9,894 bases of DNA from Selenomonadaceae bacterium UBA3796 (GTDB taxonomy: Bacteria > Bacillota > Negativicutes > Selenomonadales > Selenomonadaceae). The stretch covers positions 1 through 9,894 of the forward strand of contig DFES01000136.1 in assembly GCA_002369175.1 (NCBI GenBank), given 5' to 3'. The translations under genes and the position numbers were made by a program. The notes under the pieces were generated by a model that was not told the DNA's origin, did not search any database, and saw nothing but the letters and a program-made list of their open reading frames with translations. Below, one piece after another: positions 1 to 6,775 of this stretch (position 1 is the stretch's first letter; the number at the start of each line of letters is the position of its first letter).

Positions 1-675
1 CGGAACATCCAGGATGCCATCCTCGAAGTAAACGACTACAAGCAGCTCCAGAAGGGAACCATCAAGATCGGCATCCCTCCCATGATGGGAGCCTACCTCT
101 TTCCGAAGATCTTCTCCAGTTTCCGCCACCGCTATTCCAATTTGGACATCTATCTCTACGAAGAAGGATCTGTAACCATCCGGGAGCAGCTGGAAAGAGA
201 TGAGCTTGACTTCGGCATCATCATCATCCCCAGCGCCTCCACGAACCTGCAGCTCCTTCCCATGTCCAAAAATCAGATCGTAACCTGCGTCCCCGAAACC
301 AGTCCCCTGGCGCAAAAGGATTTCCTGTCCTTCAAAGATATTGCCGCCTCCGACATCATCATGCTAAAGGAAGGCTCCTTCCTGCGCCAGACCATTCTGG
401 AGGAGATGAAAGCCTCCAATATCACTCCCAATATCGTGCTGGAATCCAATCAGATCATCACCATCAAAGGGCTGGTTTCCCGTGGTGTCGGCATTGCATT
501 CCTGCTTGACATCGTCCTGGAGGATTCCGCCGGCATCAAGGCTGTTCCCCTGGCAGAGCCTCTCTTCGTTGATGTGGGGCTCGCATGGAAAAAGAATCGC
601 TACATATCCAAAGCTGCCCAATCCTTCATCGATTTCAGCAAGAACATCATGAAACACACAAAGGACACGTTGTGA
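1..675 (+). CDS. LysR-type transcriptional regulator, C-terminal part (5' end outside window)
   Basis: The open frame runs from the first base to a TGA at 673-675 and gives 224 residues. It is the effector-binding half of a LysR-family regulator. The visible part opens with the end of the linker helix (RNIQDAILEVN), then the first strand of the periplasmic-binding-protein-like domain (GTIKIGIPPMMGAYLFPKI), where family members usually have 'G.l.iG......llP'. The pattern 'REQLERDELDFGII' and, late in the domain, 'LVSRGVGIAFL' are also standard LysR landmarks. The N-terminal winged helix-turn-helix lies off the left edge, so an internal ATG near 82 is not the true start. The gene converges on the iorA-iorB-paaK operon and ends just before a shared terminator. 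LysR proteins normally bind a small-molecule inducer and often control a neighbouring gene; its target is probably outside the window to the left and cannot be named. The family call is firm, the ligand unknown. Confidence 0.88.
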   Translation, partial: RNIQDAILEVNDYKQLQKGTIKIGIPPMMGAYLFPKIFSSFRHRYSNLDIYLYEEGSVTIREQLERDELDFGIIIIPSASTNLQLLPMSKNQIVTCVPETSPLAQKDFLSFKDIAASDIIMLKEGSFLRQTILEEMKASNITPNIVLESNQIITIKGLVSRGVGIAFLLDIVLEDSAGIKAVPLAEPLFVDVGLAWKKNRYISKAAQSFIDFSKNIMKHTKDTL

Positions 676-680
676 TTTTC

Positions 681-723
681 ACAGGAAAAGCCGGCTCCTT
701 CCCGGGGAGCCGGCTTTTCCTGT
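681..723. terminator. Rho-independent terminator, probably bidirectional
   Basis: A perfect 18-bp inverted repeat (arms 681-698 and 706-723, loop 699-705) has a GC-rich core, GCCGGCTCC/GGAGCCGGC. On the plus strand the right arm runs into TTTTT at 723-727. On the minus strand the core is followed by CTTTTCC, because the outer stem contains AAAAG/CTTTT. It lies between the convergent LysR gene (stop at 675) and the PaaK-type ligase gene (stop at 735), so it can end both transcripts. Confidence 0.88.
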
Positions 724-734
724 TTTTCGGTGAA

Positions 735-1970
735 TCAATCGTATCTCTCGTCAATGACCCGCTTCGTCTTCTTTTCGCTGCGCGGGAGGATTCCGATTTC
801 CACGATCTTGACCAGCGGGGTGAAGCCGATCTTGCTCTTGACGGCAGCTGCAATTTTTCCTGCCATCTCCTGGAAATTCACGCTGCCATTCGTCTCCACA
901 TAGATGCGCATGGTATCCTTGCCGTCCAGGTGGGAAAGCCGGATCTGGTACTCGCTGGAAAGTTCCGGAAATCCTTCCAGAACTTCCTCAATCTGCTTCG
1001 GAAACACATTGACGCCCTTGATCTTGATCATGTCATCGCTGCGCCCGGAAATGATGTCAATGCGCGGGAACCTGCTGCCGCAGGGGCACTGTCCGGGAAG
1101 AATGCGCGAAATATCATGCGTGCGATAGCGAATGAGAGGCGCGCCCTCCTTCACCAATGTCGTGAGGACGATTTCGCCGAACTCTCCATCGGGAACGTTC
1201 TTGCCTGTCTTCGGATCGATGATTTCAAGATATACATAATCGTCCCAGATATGCATTCCCGTGTCGTACTTGCAATTGATGCCGATGCCGGGGCCGTAGA
1301 TCTCCGTGAGGCCGTATATGTCATAGAGCTCGATTCCCAGTTCCGAGGAAATCCTGTCACGGATTTTCTTGCCCCAGCGCTCGGAACCGATGACGCCCTT
1401 TTTCAGGTATACCCTGTCCTTGATGCCCCGTTTCTCGATTTCCTCTGCCAAAAGGAGCGCGTAGGAAGATGTAGCTGTAATAACCGTTGACTTCATATCC
1501 ATCATCATCTGGATCTGCTTGTTCGTATTTCCAGGACCCATGGGAACCACCATGGCACCCAGTTTCTCCGCTCCATTCTGGAAACCGATGCCTGCCGTCC
1601 AGAGTCCATAGCCCGGCGTGATCTGGATGCGATCCCGGTTCGTAATTCCGGCAAATTCATAACAGCGCTTGAACATCTCCGCCCAGTCATCCACATCCTT
1701 CGAAGTATAGGGAATGATCACAGGCGTTCCCGTGGTTCCCGAAGAAGAATGGATGCGCACAACCTCTTCCTCCGGCACCGCCATCAATCCCAGAGGGTAG
1801 GCATCACGAAGGTCCTGTTTCTGGGAGAAAGGAAGCTGCTCAAAATCCTCCACAGTCCGAACCCCTTGAATCCCTGCCTCCCTCAATTTCTTTCCGTAAA
1901 AATTATTGACTTTGAGAAGTCTCTGTATCTGGTTGTTTGTCTGCTTTAACTGCGTTTCGTTGATTTTCAT
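735..1970 (-). CDS. paaK: Phenylacetate-CoA ligase family protein (AMP-forming aryl-acid ligase)
   Basis: The product has 411 residues, slightly shorter than typical PaaK proteins of about 430-440. The family activates phenylacetate or a related aryl acid with ATP and CoA, giving aryl-acetyl-CoA, AMP and pyrophosphate in the cytoplasm. Adenylate-forming motifs appear in order: the P-loop-like SSSGTTGTP (75-83), YGLTEIYGPG (219-228), RYRTHD (281-286), the hinge region GRSDDMIKIKGVNVFP (309-324), and a lysine-rich RSEKKTKR near the C-terminus (397-404), where the catalytic lysine is expected. CPCG (295-298) is typical of this subfamily. The ATG at 1968-1970 overlaps the iorB stop (ATGA) and follows AGAGGA by four bases, so translation is probably coupled. 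Clustering with iorAB suggests phenylacetate, indoleacetate or hydroxyphenylacetate as substrate; which one cannot be read from sequence. The gene symbol is by family, not proof of a catabolic paa pathway, of which nothing else is seen. Confidence 0.87.
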   Translation of the reverse strand: MKINETQLKQTNNQIQRLLKVNNFYGKKLREAGIQGVRTVEDFEQLPFSQKQDLRDAYPLGLMAVPEEEVVRIHSSSGTTGTPVIIPYTSKDVDDWAEMFKRCYEFAGITNRDRIQITPGYGLWTAGIGFQNGAEKLGAMVVPMGPGNTNKQIQMMMDMKSTVITATSSYALLLAEEIEKRGIKDRVYLKKGVIGSERWGKKIRDRISSELGIELYDIYGLTEIYGPGIGINCKYDTGMHIWDDYVYLEIIDPKTGKNVPDGEFGEIVLTTLVKEGAPLIRYRTHDISRILPGQCPCGSRFPRIDIISGRSDDMIKIKGVNVFPKQIEEVLEGFPELSSEYQIRLSHLDGKDTMRIYVETNGSVNFQEMAGKIAAAVKSKIGFTPLVKIVEIGILPRSEKKTKRVIDERYD

Positions 1971-2557
1971 GACGTCCTCTTTTCTTCCGTATACATCAAT
2001 GCTTTCTCATTCAGTTCATGAAACCTGGCCGGTACTTTCTCGCGAAGAGCCTCTCGGATATCCTCAATGGTGAGGCCCAGCGCCCCTGTCCGCACCGCCG
2101 CTCCCAAAAGCAGGACATTGAGAACTTTTGCGGATCCGAGCGCGCTTGCTGCCGTCTCGCTGTCCACCAGTGTCAATTTCTCCGTATGCTCCCTGAGATG
2201 CCGCAAAATATCTTCCAGCGGATAGGAAGCTTGTCCGATGAGCGCGCTTGTGGGCAAGATCGGAGACGTGCTTGCCACCACGGTGCCCCCCCTCCTGAGG
2301 AAGGGAAGATGGCGAAGCGTCTCTGCCGGCTCAAAGCCAAGGATGATATCCGCTTTCCCCGGTGCAATCATCGGGGACTGCAGTCCTTCTCCCAGCCGCA
2401 CATGAGAGAATACGCTTCCGCCCCGCTGAGCCATACCAATGGTTTCCGCCGTTTTCACTTCCATGCCACGTTTCATGGCGGCGGCAGCCATGAGTTTGGA
2501 AGCGAGAATCGTTCCCTGCCCTCCGACACCGCACAGGATAATATTCTTATTCCTCAT
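1967..2557 (-). CDS. iorB: Indolepyruvate oxidoreductase subunit beta
   Basis: This 196-residue protein matches the usual size of IorB, the small gamma-type subunit of the aryl-pyruvate:ferredoxin oxidoreductase. With IorA it catalyses aryl-pyruvate + CoA + oxidised ferredoxin to aryl-acetyl-CoA + CO2 + reduced ferredoxin, reversibly. The N-terminal nucleotide/CoA-type fold opens with NIILCGVGGQG (GVGGQG at 10-15), and the family motif ETIGMAQRGGSVFSHVR lies at 38-54. The frame stays open upstream to 2755, but that part only shadows the iorA 3' end. The ATG at 2555-2557 starts exactly at the conserved MRNKNIILCG and follows GGGGGTGG by eight bases. The gene overlaps iorA by 11 nt and the ligase gene by 4 nt, a translationally coupled operon. 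Cytoplasmic. Confidence 0.93.
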   Translation of the reverse strand: MRNKNIILCGVGGQGTILASKLMAAAAMKRGMEVKTAETIGMAQRGGSVFSHVRLGEGLQSPMIAPGKADIILGFEPAETLRHLPFLRRGGTVVASTSPILPTSALIGQASYPLEDILRHLREHTEKLTLVDSETAASALGSAKVLNVLLLGAAVRTGALGLTIEDIREALREKVPARFHELNEKALMYTEEKRTS

Positions 2558-4376
2558 TTTTCTTGCCACCCCCGATCGCGCCTGTGGGACAAATCTGCTC
2601 ACACAAGGTACATCCCGTGCAAAGGGATGGATCGATGTATGCTTTTCCCTCCCGCAAAACAAGCGCTGGACACCCAATTTCACGGATACACTTCTTGCAG
2701 CCAATGCAGGTTTCCGCATGGACTGCAGAAGAAGCTGCAGGCTTTGTGACAGCAATGCAGGGCGAACGGAAAATCACGGCCTTGACCCCCGGCTCTTCCG
2801 AAACCCGTTTCACAGTATCCCTTGCTTCCGCAAAGTCCAGAGGATTCACAGTCTCTACCGTAGCAACGCCAATGGCCCGCAAAACCTTCTCAATGCTGAC
2901 TTTCTCCACTACCTGCCCCATGACGGTGCGTCCCGTCCCCGGATGGGGCTGATGCCCTGTCATGGCCGTAGTGGAGTTGTCGAGAACGATCAGCGTCATG
3001 TCTGCCTGATTGTAGAAAGCATTTACAACACCGGTGAGCCCGGCGGCAAAGAACGTGGAGTCCCCCACAAAAGCAAAGCACTTCATCCCCTTGTCAAGAT
3101 GGCCGACGCCTTGGGCGATATTGATGCCTGCTCCCATGCAAAGGCAGGTATCGCACATATCCAGCGGCATTGCATTTCCAAGAGTGTAGCAGCCGATATC
3201 CCCGCAGTAAATGGTCTTCTTCCCCTTCATTGCCTGCTTTACGGCATAGAAGGAGGCGCGGTGGGGACAGCCGGCGCAAAGAACCGGCGGACGCACCGGA
3301 AGAGGGATATCCGCCGGTTCTGCCGGCTGCTCCTCTTCCAAGCCGAGAAAAAATCGGATGGCTCTTCCGACGGACAGCATCGTGTTCTCCCCTGCTGCCG
3401 CAATGTCCCCGGTCAGCTTTCCCCGAATCCGGACCTGCAAGTGGTGCCTGCCGCAGATTTCGAGAAGCGCTCTTTCCAAGACAGGATCCAGCTCCTCGAT
3501 GCAGAGAACCTCTTCCAGACCCTCGAGAAAACGAAGCGCCAATTCCTCCGGAAAGGGAAAGGGCGTCGCTACCTTCAGGATGCGCACGTGATGCTCCTTT
3601 TCCATGGAATCCAGGGCATACATGTAACTGATGCCGTGCGTCACAATGCCCTTCCCTCCGGAACCCCCTTCATATCTTCCCTTTTCCCGGTGCATGGCAT
3701 TTCTCGGATACGCTGAGAGAACCGCCGTGAGCTCCCTGTTCCTCTTCTCGATCTGTCCGTGATTCTTCAGGGAGAGTCGTGGAAAAATCACCCAACGGGA
3801 GGAATCCTTTACAAATCCTTCCATTTCCACCTTTCGATATTCCGCTTCATCCTTGACCTCAATGGCTTCATATCCATGATCCACCCGCGTGGTGCACCGG
3901 AAGAACACCGGTGTATGATATTTCTCGGAAAAATCGAAGGCTTCCTGTATCATTTCATAAGCTTCTGCCACAGAGACAGGATCAAACAGCGGAACTTTGG
4001 AAAACATGGCAAAGGTTCTCGTATCCTGCTCTGTCTGTGAAGATATGGGGCCCGGATCATCTGCCACCATCACAACCATGCCGCCCTTGACGCCAACATA
4101 TTCCAAACTCATCAGAGGATCGGAAGCCACATTGAGCCCTACCTGCTTCATGGTGACCATGGCTCTCGCGCCGCTGTATGCTGCCCCTGCCGCCACTTCC
4201 ATGGCAGCTTTTTCGTTGACAGACCATTCTACATAGATGTCCCCCGGATTGCGCTTTGCCACGGTTTCCAGCACCTCCGTGGAAGGTGTCCCCGGATACC
4301 CTGCGACGAGCTTTACCCCTGCAGCAATGGATCCAAGGGCTATGGCCTCATTACCCATCAAAAATTCTTTATGCAT
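2547..4376 (-). CDS. iorA: Indolepyruvate ferredoxin oxidoreductase subunit alpha
   Basis: The 609-residue large subunit of the oxygen-sensitive aryl-pyruvate:ferredoxin oxidoreductase carries thiamine pyrophosphate and iron-sulfur clusters. The N-terminal pyrimidine-binding domain starts with FLMGNEAIALGSIAAGVK and GYPGTPSTE (26-34). CAGCPHR (367-373) precedes the TPP/Mg domain with GDIGCYTLG (392-400), GDST (438-441) and a metal-ligand region around VLDNSTTAMTG (464-474). The C-terminal ferredoxin-like domain has two four-cysteine sets, C557/560/563/569 and C586/589/592/596, consistent with two [4Fe-4S] clusters. The ATG at 4374-4376 is chosen because AGGAG lies just upstream and the conserved N-terminus begins there; an in-frame ATG at 4397 has no ribosome site. 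It is first in the iorA-iorB-paaK operon. All expected cofactor residues are present, so the enzyme looks functional. Confidence 0.95.
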   Translation of the reverse strand: MHKEFLMGNEAIALGSIAAGVKLVAGYPGTPSTEVLETVAKRNPGDIYVEWSVNEKAAMEVAAGAAYSGARAMVTMKQVGLNVASDPLMSLEYVGVKGGMVVMVADDPGPISSQTEQDTRTFAMFSKVPLFDPVSVAEAYEMIQEAFDFSEKYHTPVFFRCTTRVDHGYEAIEVKDEAEYRKVEMEGFVKDSSRWVIFPRLSLKNHGQIEKRNRELTAVLSAYPRNAMHREKGRYEGGSGGKGIVTHGISYMYALDSMEKEHHVRILKVATPFPFPEELALRFLEGLEEVLCIEELDPVLERALLEICGRHHLQVRIRGKLTGDIAAAGENTMLSVGRAIRFFLGLEEEQPAEPADIPLPVRPPVLCAGCPHRASFYAVKQAMKGKKTIYCGDIGCYTLGNAMPLDMCDTCLCMGAGINIAQGVGHLDKGMKCFAFVGDSTFFAAGLTGVVNAFYNQADMTLIVLDNSTTAMTGHQPHPGTGRTVMGQVVEKVSIEKVLRAIGVATVETVNPLDFAEARDTVKRVSEEPGVKAVIFRSPCIAVTKPAASSAVHAETCIGCKKCIREIGCPALVLREGKAYIDPSLCTGCTLCEQICPTGAIGGGKKNEE

Positions 4377-4413
4377 ACTCTCTCCTATCCTTCGCATACA
4401 ATGTCATGCCCGC

Positions 4414-4447
4414 ATATATACATAAAAACTGCCCCACGTTTCATCAA
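4414..4447 (-). promoter_or_regulatory. Possible promoter of the iorA-iorB-paaK operon, overlapping the dcuB terminator
   Basis: On the minus strand TTGATG (4447-4442) is followed after exactly 17 bases by TATGTA (4424-4419), with TATATA immediately beyond. Transcription would start a few bases downstream, leaving a short leader before the iorA ATG at 4376. The -35 box would lie in the loop and right stem base of the dcuB terminator hairpin. Match quality is moderate. The alternative is readthrough from dcuB with no separate promoter. Confidence 0.3.
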
Positions 4448-4457
4448 CGTGCGGCAG
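4424..4457 (-). terminator. Rho-independent terminator downstream of dcuB
   Basis: Read on the minus strand, CTGCCGCACGTT (4457-4446), a 5-base loop, and AACGTGGGGCAG (4440-4429) form a 12-bp stem with one mismatch. It is followed directly by TTTTTAT. It lies 18 bases beyond the dcuB stop codon and 48 bases before the iorA start, separating the two transcription units. Confidence 0.85.
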
Positions 4458-4474
4458 CCGTAAGGAAAACGGGG

Positions 4475-5815
4475 TTACAGAATTGCGTGAGCCACGATGT
4501 ACCCTACCAGACAGCCGGAGGATACACCGATCAGACCGGGTATCATGAAGCTGTGGTTCAAAATATACTTGCCGATCCTCGTTGTGCCGGAACGGTCAAA
4601 TCCGATGCAGGCCAGATCCGAAGGATAGGTCGGCAGGAAGAAGTAACCATAGCAGGCGGAGATGAAGGACAGAATCAGAACGGGATCCATCCCCACATTC
4701 AGCGCCATAGGAACGACGATGGCAATTGCCGCGCCCTGGGAATTCACGAGTTTGGAAGTCAGGAAAGCCAACACCGCATAGGCCCAGGGATATGTCTGTA
4801 CCGCATTGCCGAGAAACTCCTTGAGGAATGCCATATGCGAACCAAAGAAAGTATCCGCCATCCATGCAACACCGTAAACAGATACCAGAGCCACAACACC
4901 GGAGCGGAACACCTGGCTATTGCCCACATCCTTCGCCTTGACCTTGCAGGTCATCAGAATCATGGATGCCACGAAGAGCATGACCATCTGGATGACGAGG
5001 ACCATGGAAATGGGTTTCATGACACCCTTTCCGTTGTCAAAATGCGGCAACAGGGAAGGCGCATTGCCGAGAATCGCGATGACCACAATACCCGCAAGGA
5101 AAATATACATGGCGCGATAGTATTCCTTCGGAAGTTCCTTATCCAATAGACTCTCCGTATCGCCGTAAACATAAGCCCTGTTCTCGGGATCTTTGATGAA
5201 CTCCTGGAAACGCGTATCCTCAGAGAGCTCCTTGCCGCGCCGGTAACTCCACAGAGCTGCAAAGAAGACACCAAGCCCCGTTGCAGGAACAGATACCATG
5301 AGCACCTGCAGGAGGGAATAGTTGCTTCCGGCACCTGCCAAAAAGGCTACAACGGAAACCACAGCCACAGAGGCAGGAGACGCACAAATACCCATCTGGG
5401 ACGCGACGGAAGCGACTGCCATAGGCCGCTCGGGACGGATGTTCTGCTTGATGGCAATATCATAAATGATGGGGAACAGTGTATACACCGCATGACCGGT
5501 GCCGCAGAGAATGGTCAGGAACCAGGTCGTAAGAGGTGCGAAAATCGTGATATGCTTTGGATTGCTCCGCAGGAACTTCTCAGCATACTTGAGCATGACC
5601 GTCAGTCCGCCGGACGTCTGAAGGAAGCCTGCACATGTGACCACCGCCATGATGATGAGCATGACATCGATCGGCGGTTTCCCCGGTTTGTAACCGAAGC
5701 CAAATGTGAAAATGATAAGACCGATACCGCTGATGACCGCCAGCCCAATGCCTCCATGCCGGACTCCAACAACCAAGCAGGTCAGCAGTACCACAAACCC
5801 CAGTAGCATTTCCAT
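4475..5815 (-). CDS. dcuB: Anaerobic C4-dicarboxylate transporter, DcuA/DcuB family
   Basis: A polytopic inner-membrane carrier of 446 residues with the chosen start, the same length as E. coli DcuB. The family exchanges external fumarate, malate or aspartate for internal succinate during fumarate respiration or succinate-forming fermentation. Strongly conserved stretches include GYKPGKPPIDVML (41-53), TILCGTGHAVYTLFPIIYD (101-119), NIRPERPMA (125-133), ENRAYVYGDTESLLDKELPK (211-230), PTYPSDLA (395-402) and FDRSGTT (406-412). The frame stays open 29 codons further upstream, but that cysteine-rich extension is not family-like. The ATG at 5813-5815 has an AAAGGAG site about nine bases upstream. 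It stands alone: 156 bases from truA upstream and a terminator downstream. DcuB versus DcuA cannot be settled by eye; the hydrophilic linker at about 191-235 and the overall similarity favour DcuB. Succinate export or aspartate/fumarate uptake is the likely job. Confidence 0.93.
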   Translation of the reverse strand: MEMLLGFVVLLTCLVVGVRHGGIGLAVISGIGLIIFTFGFGYKPGKPPIDVMLIIMAVVTCAGFLQTSGGLTVMLKYAEKFLRSNPKHITIFAPLTTWFLTILCGTGHAVYTLFPIIYDIAIKQNIRPERPMAVASVASQMGICASPASVAVVSVVAFLAGAGSNYSLLQVLMVSVPATGLGVFFAALWSYRRGKELSEDTRFQEFIKDPENRAYVYGDTESLLDKELPKEYYRAMYIFLAGIVVIAILGNAPSLLPHFDNGKGVMKPISMVLVIQMVMLFVASMILMTCKVKAKDVGNSQVFRSGVVALVSVYGVAWMADTFFGSHMAFLKEFLGNAVQTYPWAYAVLAFLTSKLVNSQGAAIAIVVPMALNVGMDPVLILSFISACYGYFFLPTYPSDLACIGFDRSGTTRIGKYILNHSFMIPGLIGVSSGCLVGYIVAHAIL

Positions 5816-5923
5816 AAAATCACTCCTTTTCTCCGGTGACGCGCAACAACAGCTACCATAATCCGGAATACTTTTGATTTCGTTACTGGAGTAATTCGCC
5901 ACAACTCCCGGATTTCCTTCCGA

Positions 5924-5954
5924 ATAAAATAAAAAGTTAGATAAAATAAAAAGT
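5924..5954. repeat. 14-bp direct repeat, period 17, between truA and dcuB
   Basis: ATAAAATAAAAAGT occurs at 5924-5937 and again at 5941-5954, separated by three bases. On the minus strand it reads as two blocks of ACTTTTTATTTTAT upstream of dcuB. One reading is an A/T-rich upstream promoter region for dcuB: a weak CTGACT (-35-like) and TTTTAT (-10-like) pair 17 apart can be drawn through it. The T-rich blocks could instead aid termination after truA. Only the repeat itself is certain. Confidence 0.6.
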
Positions 5955-5978
5955 CAGAGCGTGTTGAAAATTCAATAC
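5947..5978 (-). terminator. Weak candidate terminator after truA
   Basis: On the minus strand GTATTGAA (5978-5971) pairs with TTCAACAC (5968-5961), with one G-U pair and a tiny loop. It overlaps the truA stop codon, and a T-rich stretch begins eight bases later. The stem is A/T-rich and the T-tract is offset, so this is only a weak candidate. No better terminator is visible between truA and dcuB. Confidence 0.25.
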
Positions 5979-6745
5979 TCCACCGAATGGAGGTAGAGTC
6001 CTTGAGCCGGAGCCGTAGGGCTTGCTTTTTTCCGATCCTTCGCCTCCAGGATCACCCGGAACCCTTCGGGGGATATGCGTCCCTGCCCCACATTCACTAA
6101 AGTGCCGATGATATTGCGTACCATATGGTAGAGAAAACCGTTGCCATGGATCAGGATCTCAAGCATGTCCCCTTTTTCCGCAAGTTCCGCCCGGTACATT
6201 GTGCGCACAGGGCTCATGGGAGCGCCGCCACTGGCGCGAAAGCTCGAAAAATCGTGCGTGCCCAGAATGGCCCGCAGCGCCTCTTCCATTGCCTCCACAT
6301 CCAAGGGATGCCCCACATGCCACGCGTAATGCCTCGTAAACGGATTCGGAAAGGTTCCTCTCTGAATGCGGTAGAGATATGTCTTGCTCTTTGCGCTGTG
6401 ACGGGCGCTAAAACCGGCATCTGCTTCTGCCGCTTCCAGAACGACAATGTCATCCGGAAGGAGGCTGTTGACCGCCAGAGGGATGCGCGCAACAGGAATG
6501 CGTCCATCGGTAAAGAAATTCACAACCTGCCCATAGGCATGAACCCCCGCATCCGTCCGACCGGAGGCAGCCAATTCAATGGAATCCCCGAAAATCTTTT
6601 CCAATTTCGCCTCCAGAACATTCTGTACGGCAGTCACAGGAGGCCGCTGCCTTTGGAAACCATGGTAGTTGGTTCCGTCATAAGCCACAGTCAGACGAAT
6701 GTTGCGCGCCCGCGCTTTCATTTCCTCCTTATGTTCCCTCTTCAT
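5972..6745 (-). CDS. truA: tRNA pseudouridine(38-40) synthase TruA
   Basis: The enzyme isomerises uridines 38, 39 and 40 in the anticodon arm of many tRNAs to pseudouridine, in the cytoplasm as a homodimer. With the chosen start it has 257 residues, near the family norm of about 245-260. RNIRLTVAYDGTNYHGFQRQ opens the fold, and ASGRTDAGVHA holds the catalytic aspartate (D65). KTYLYRI and HGNGFLYHMVRNIIGTL are further family signatures. Start choice: a GTG at 6749-6751 has its purine stretch too close. The ATG at 6743-6745 follows AAGGAAGG by five bases and is preferred. An ATG eight codons further in also fits the family N-terminus, but its AAGGAGG lies only two bases away. The gene follows ecfT by 30 bases with no terminator between, so the two are probably co-transcribed; ecfT-truA adjacency is classic in Firmicutes. 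Confidence 0.95.
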   Translation of the reverse strand: MKREHKEEMKARARNIRLTVAYDGTNYHGFQRQRPPVTAVQNVLEAKLEKIFGDSIELAASGRTDAGVHAYGQVVNFFTDGRIPVARIPLAVNSLLPDDIVVLEAAEADAGFSARHSAKSKTYLYRIQRGTFPNPFTRHYAWHVGHPLDVEAMEEALRAILGTHDFSSFRASGGAPMSPVRTMYRAELAEKGDMLEILIHGNGFLYHMVRNIIGTLVNVGQGRISPEGFRVILEAKDRKKASPTAPAQGLYLHSVEY

Positions 6746-6775
6746 ATCCACCTTCCTTGTTCTTTCTCCATTCCC

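Noticed and set aside
2558..2755. 66-codon upstream extension of iorB
   Set aside because: It is the iorA 3' end read in another frame; the ATG at 2557 has a ribosome site and begins the conserved IorB fold.
2439..3716. Long plus-strand open frame antisense to iorA
   Set aside because: It overlaps a certain gene, its product looks like no protein family, and it lacks a plausible ribosome site. The same applies to plus-strand frames at 585-1490, 4256-5149, 6125-7441 and 7458-8846.
5816..5902. 29-codon N-terminal extension of dcuB with a CCC cluster
   Set aside because: It does not resemble the family, whereas the ATG at 5815 has a good ribosome site and gives the normal 446-residue length.
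6746..6751. GTG start of truA at 6749-6751
   Set aside because: The purine-rich AAGGAAG directly abuts this GTG, while it is well spaced for the ATG at 6745.
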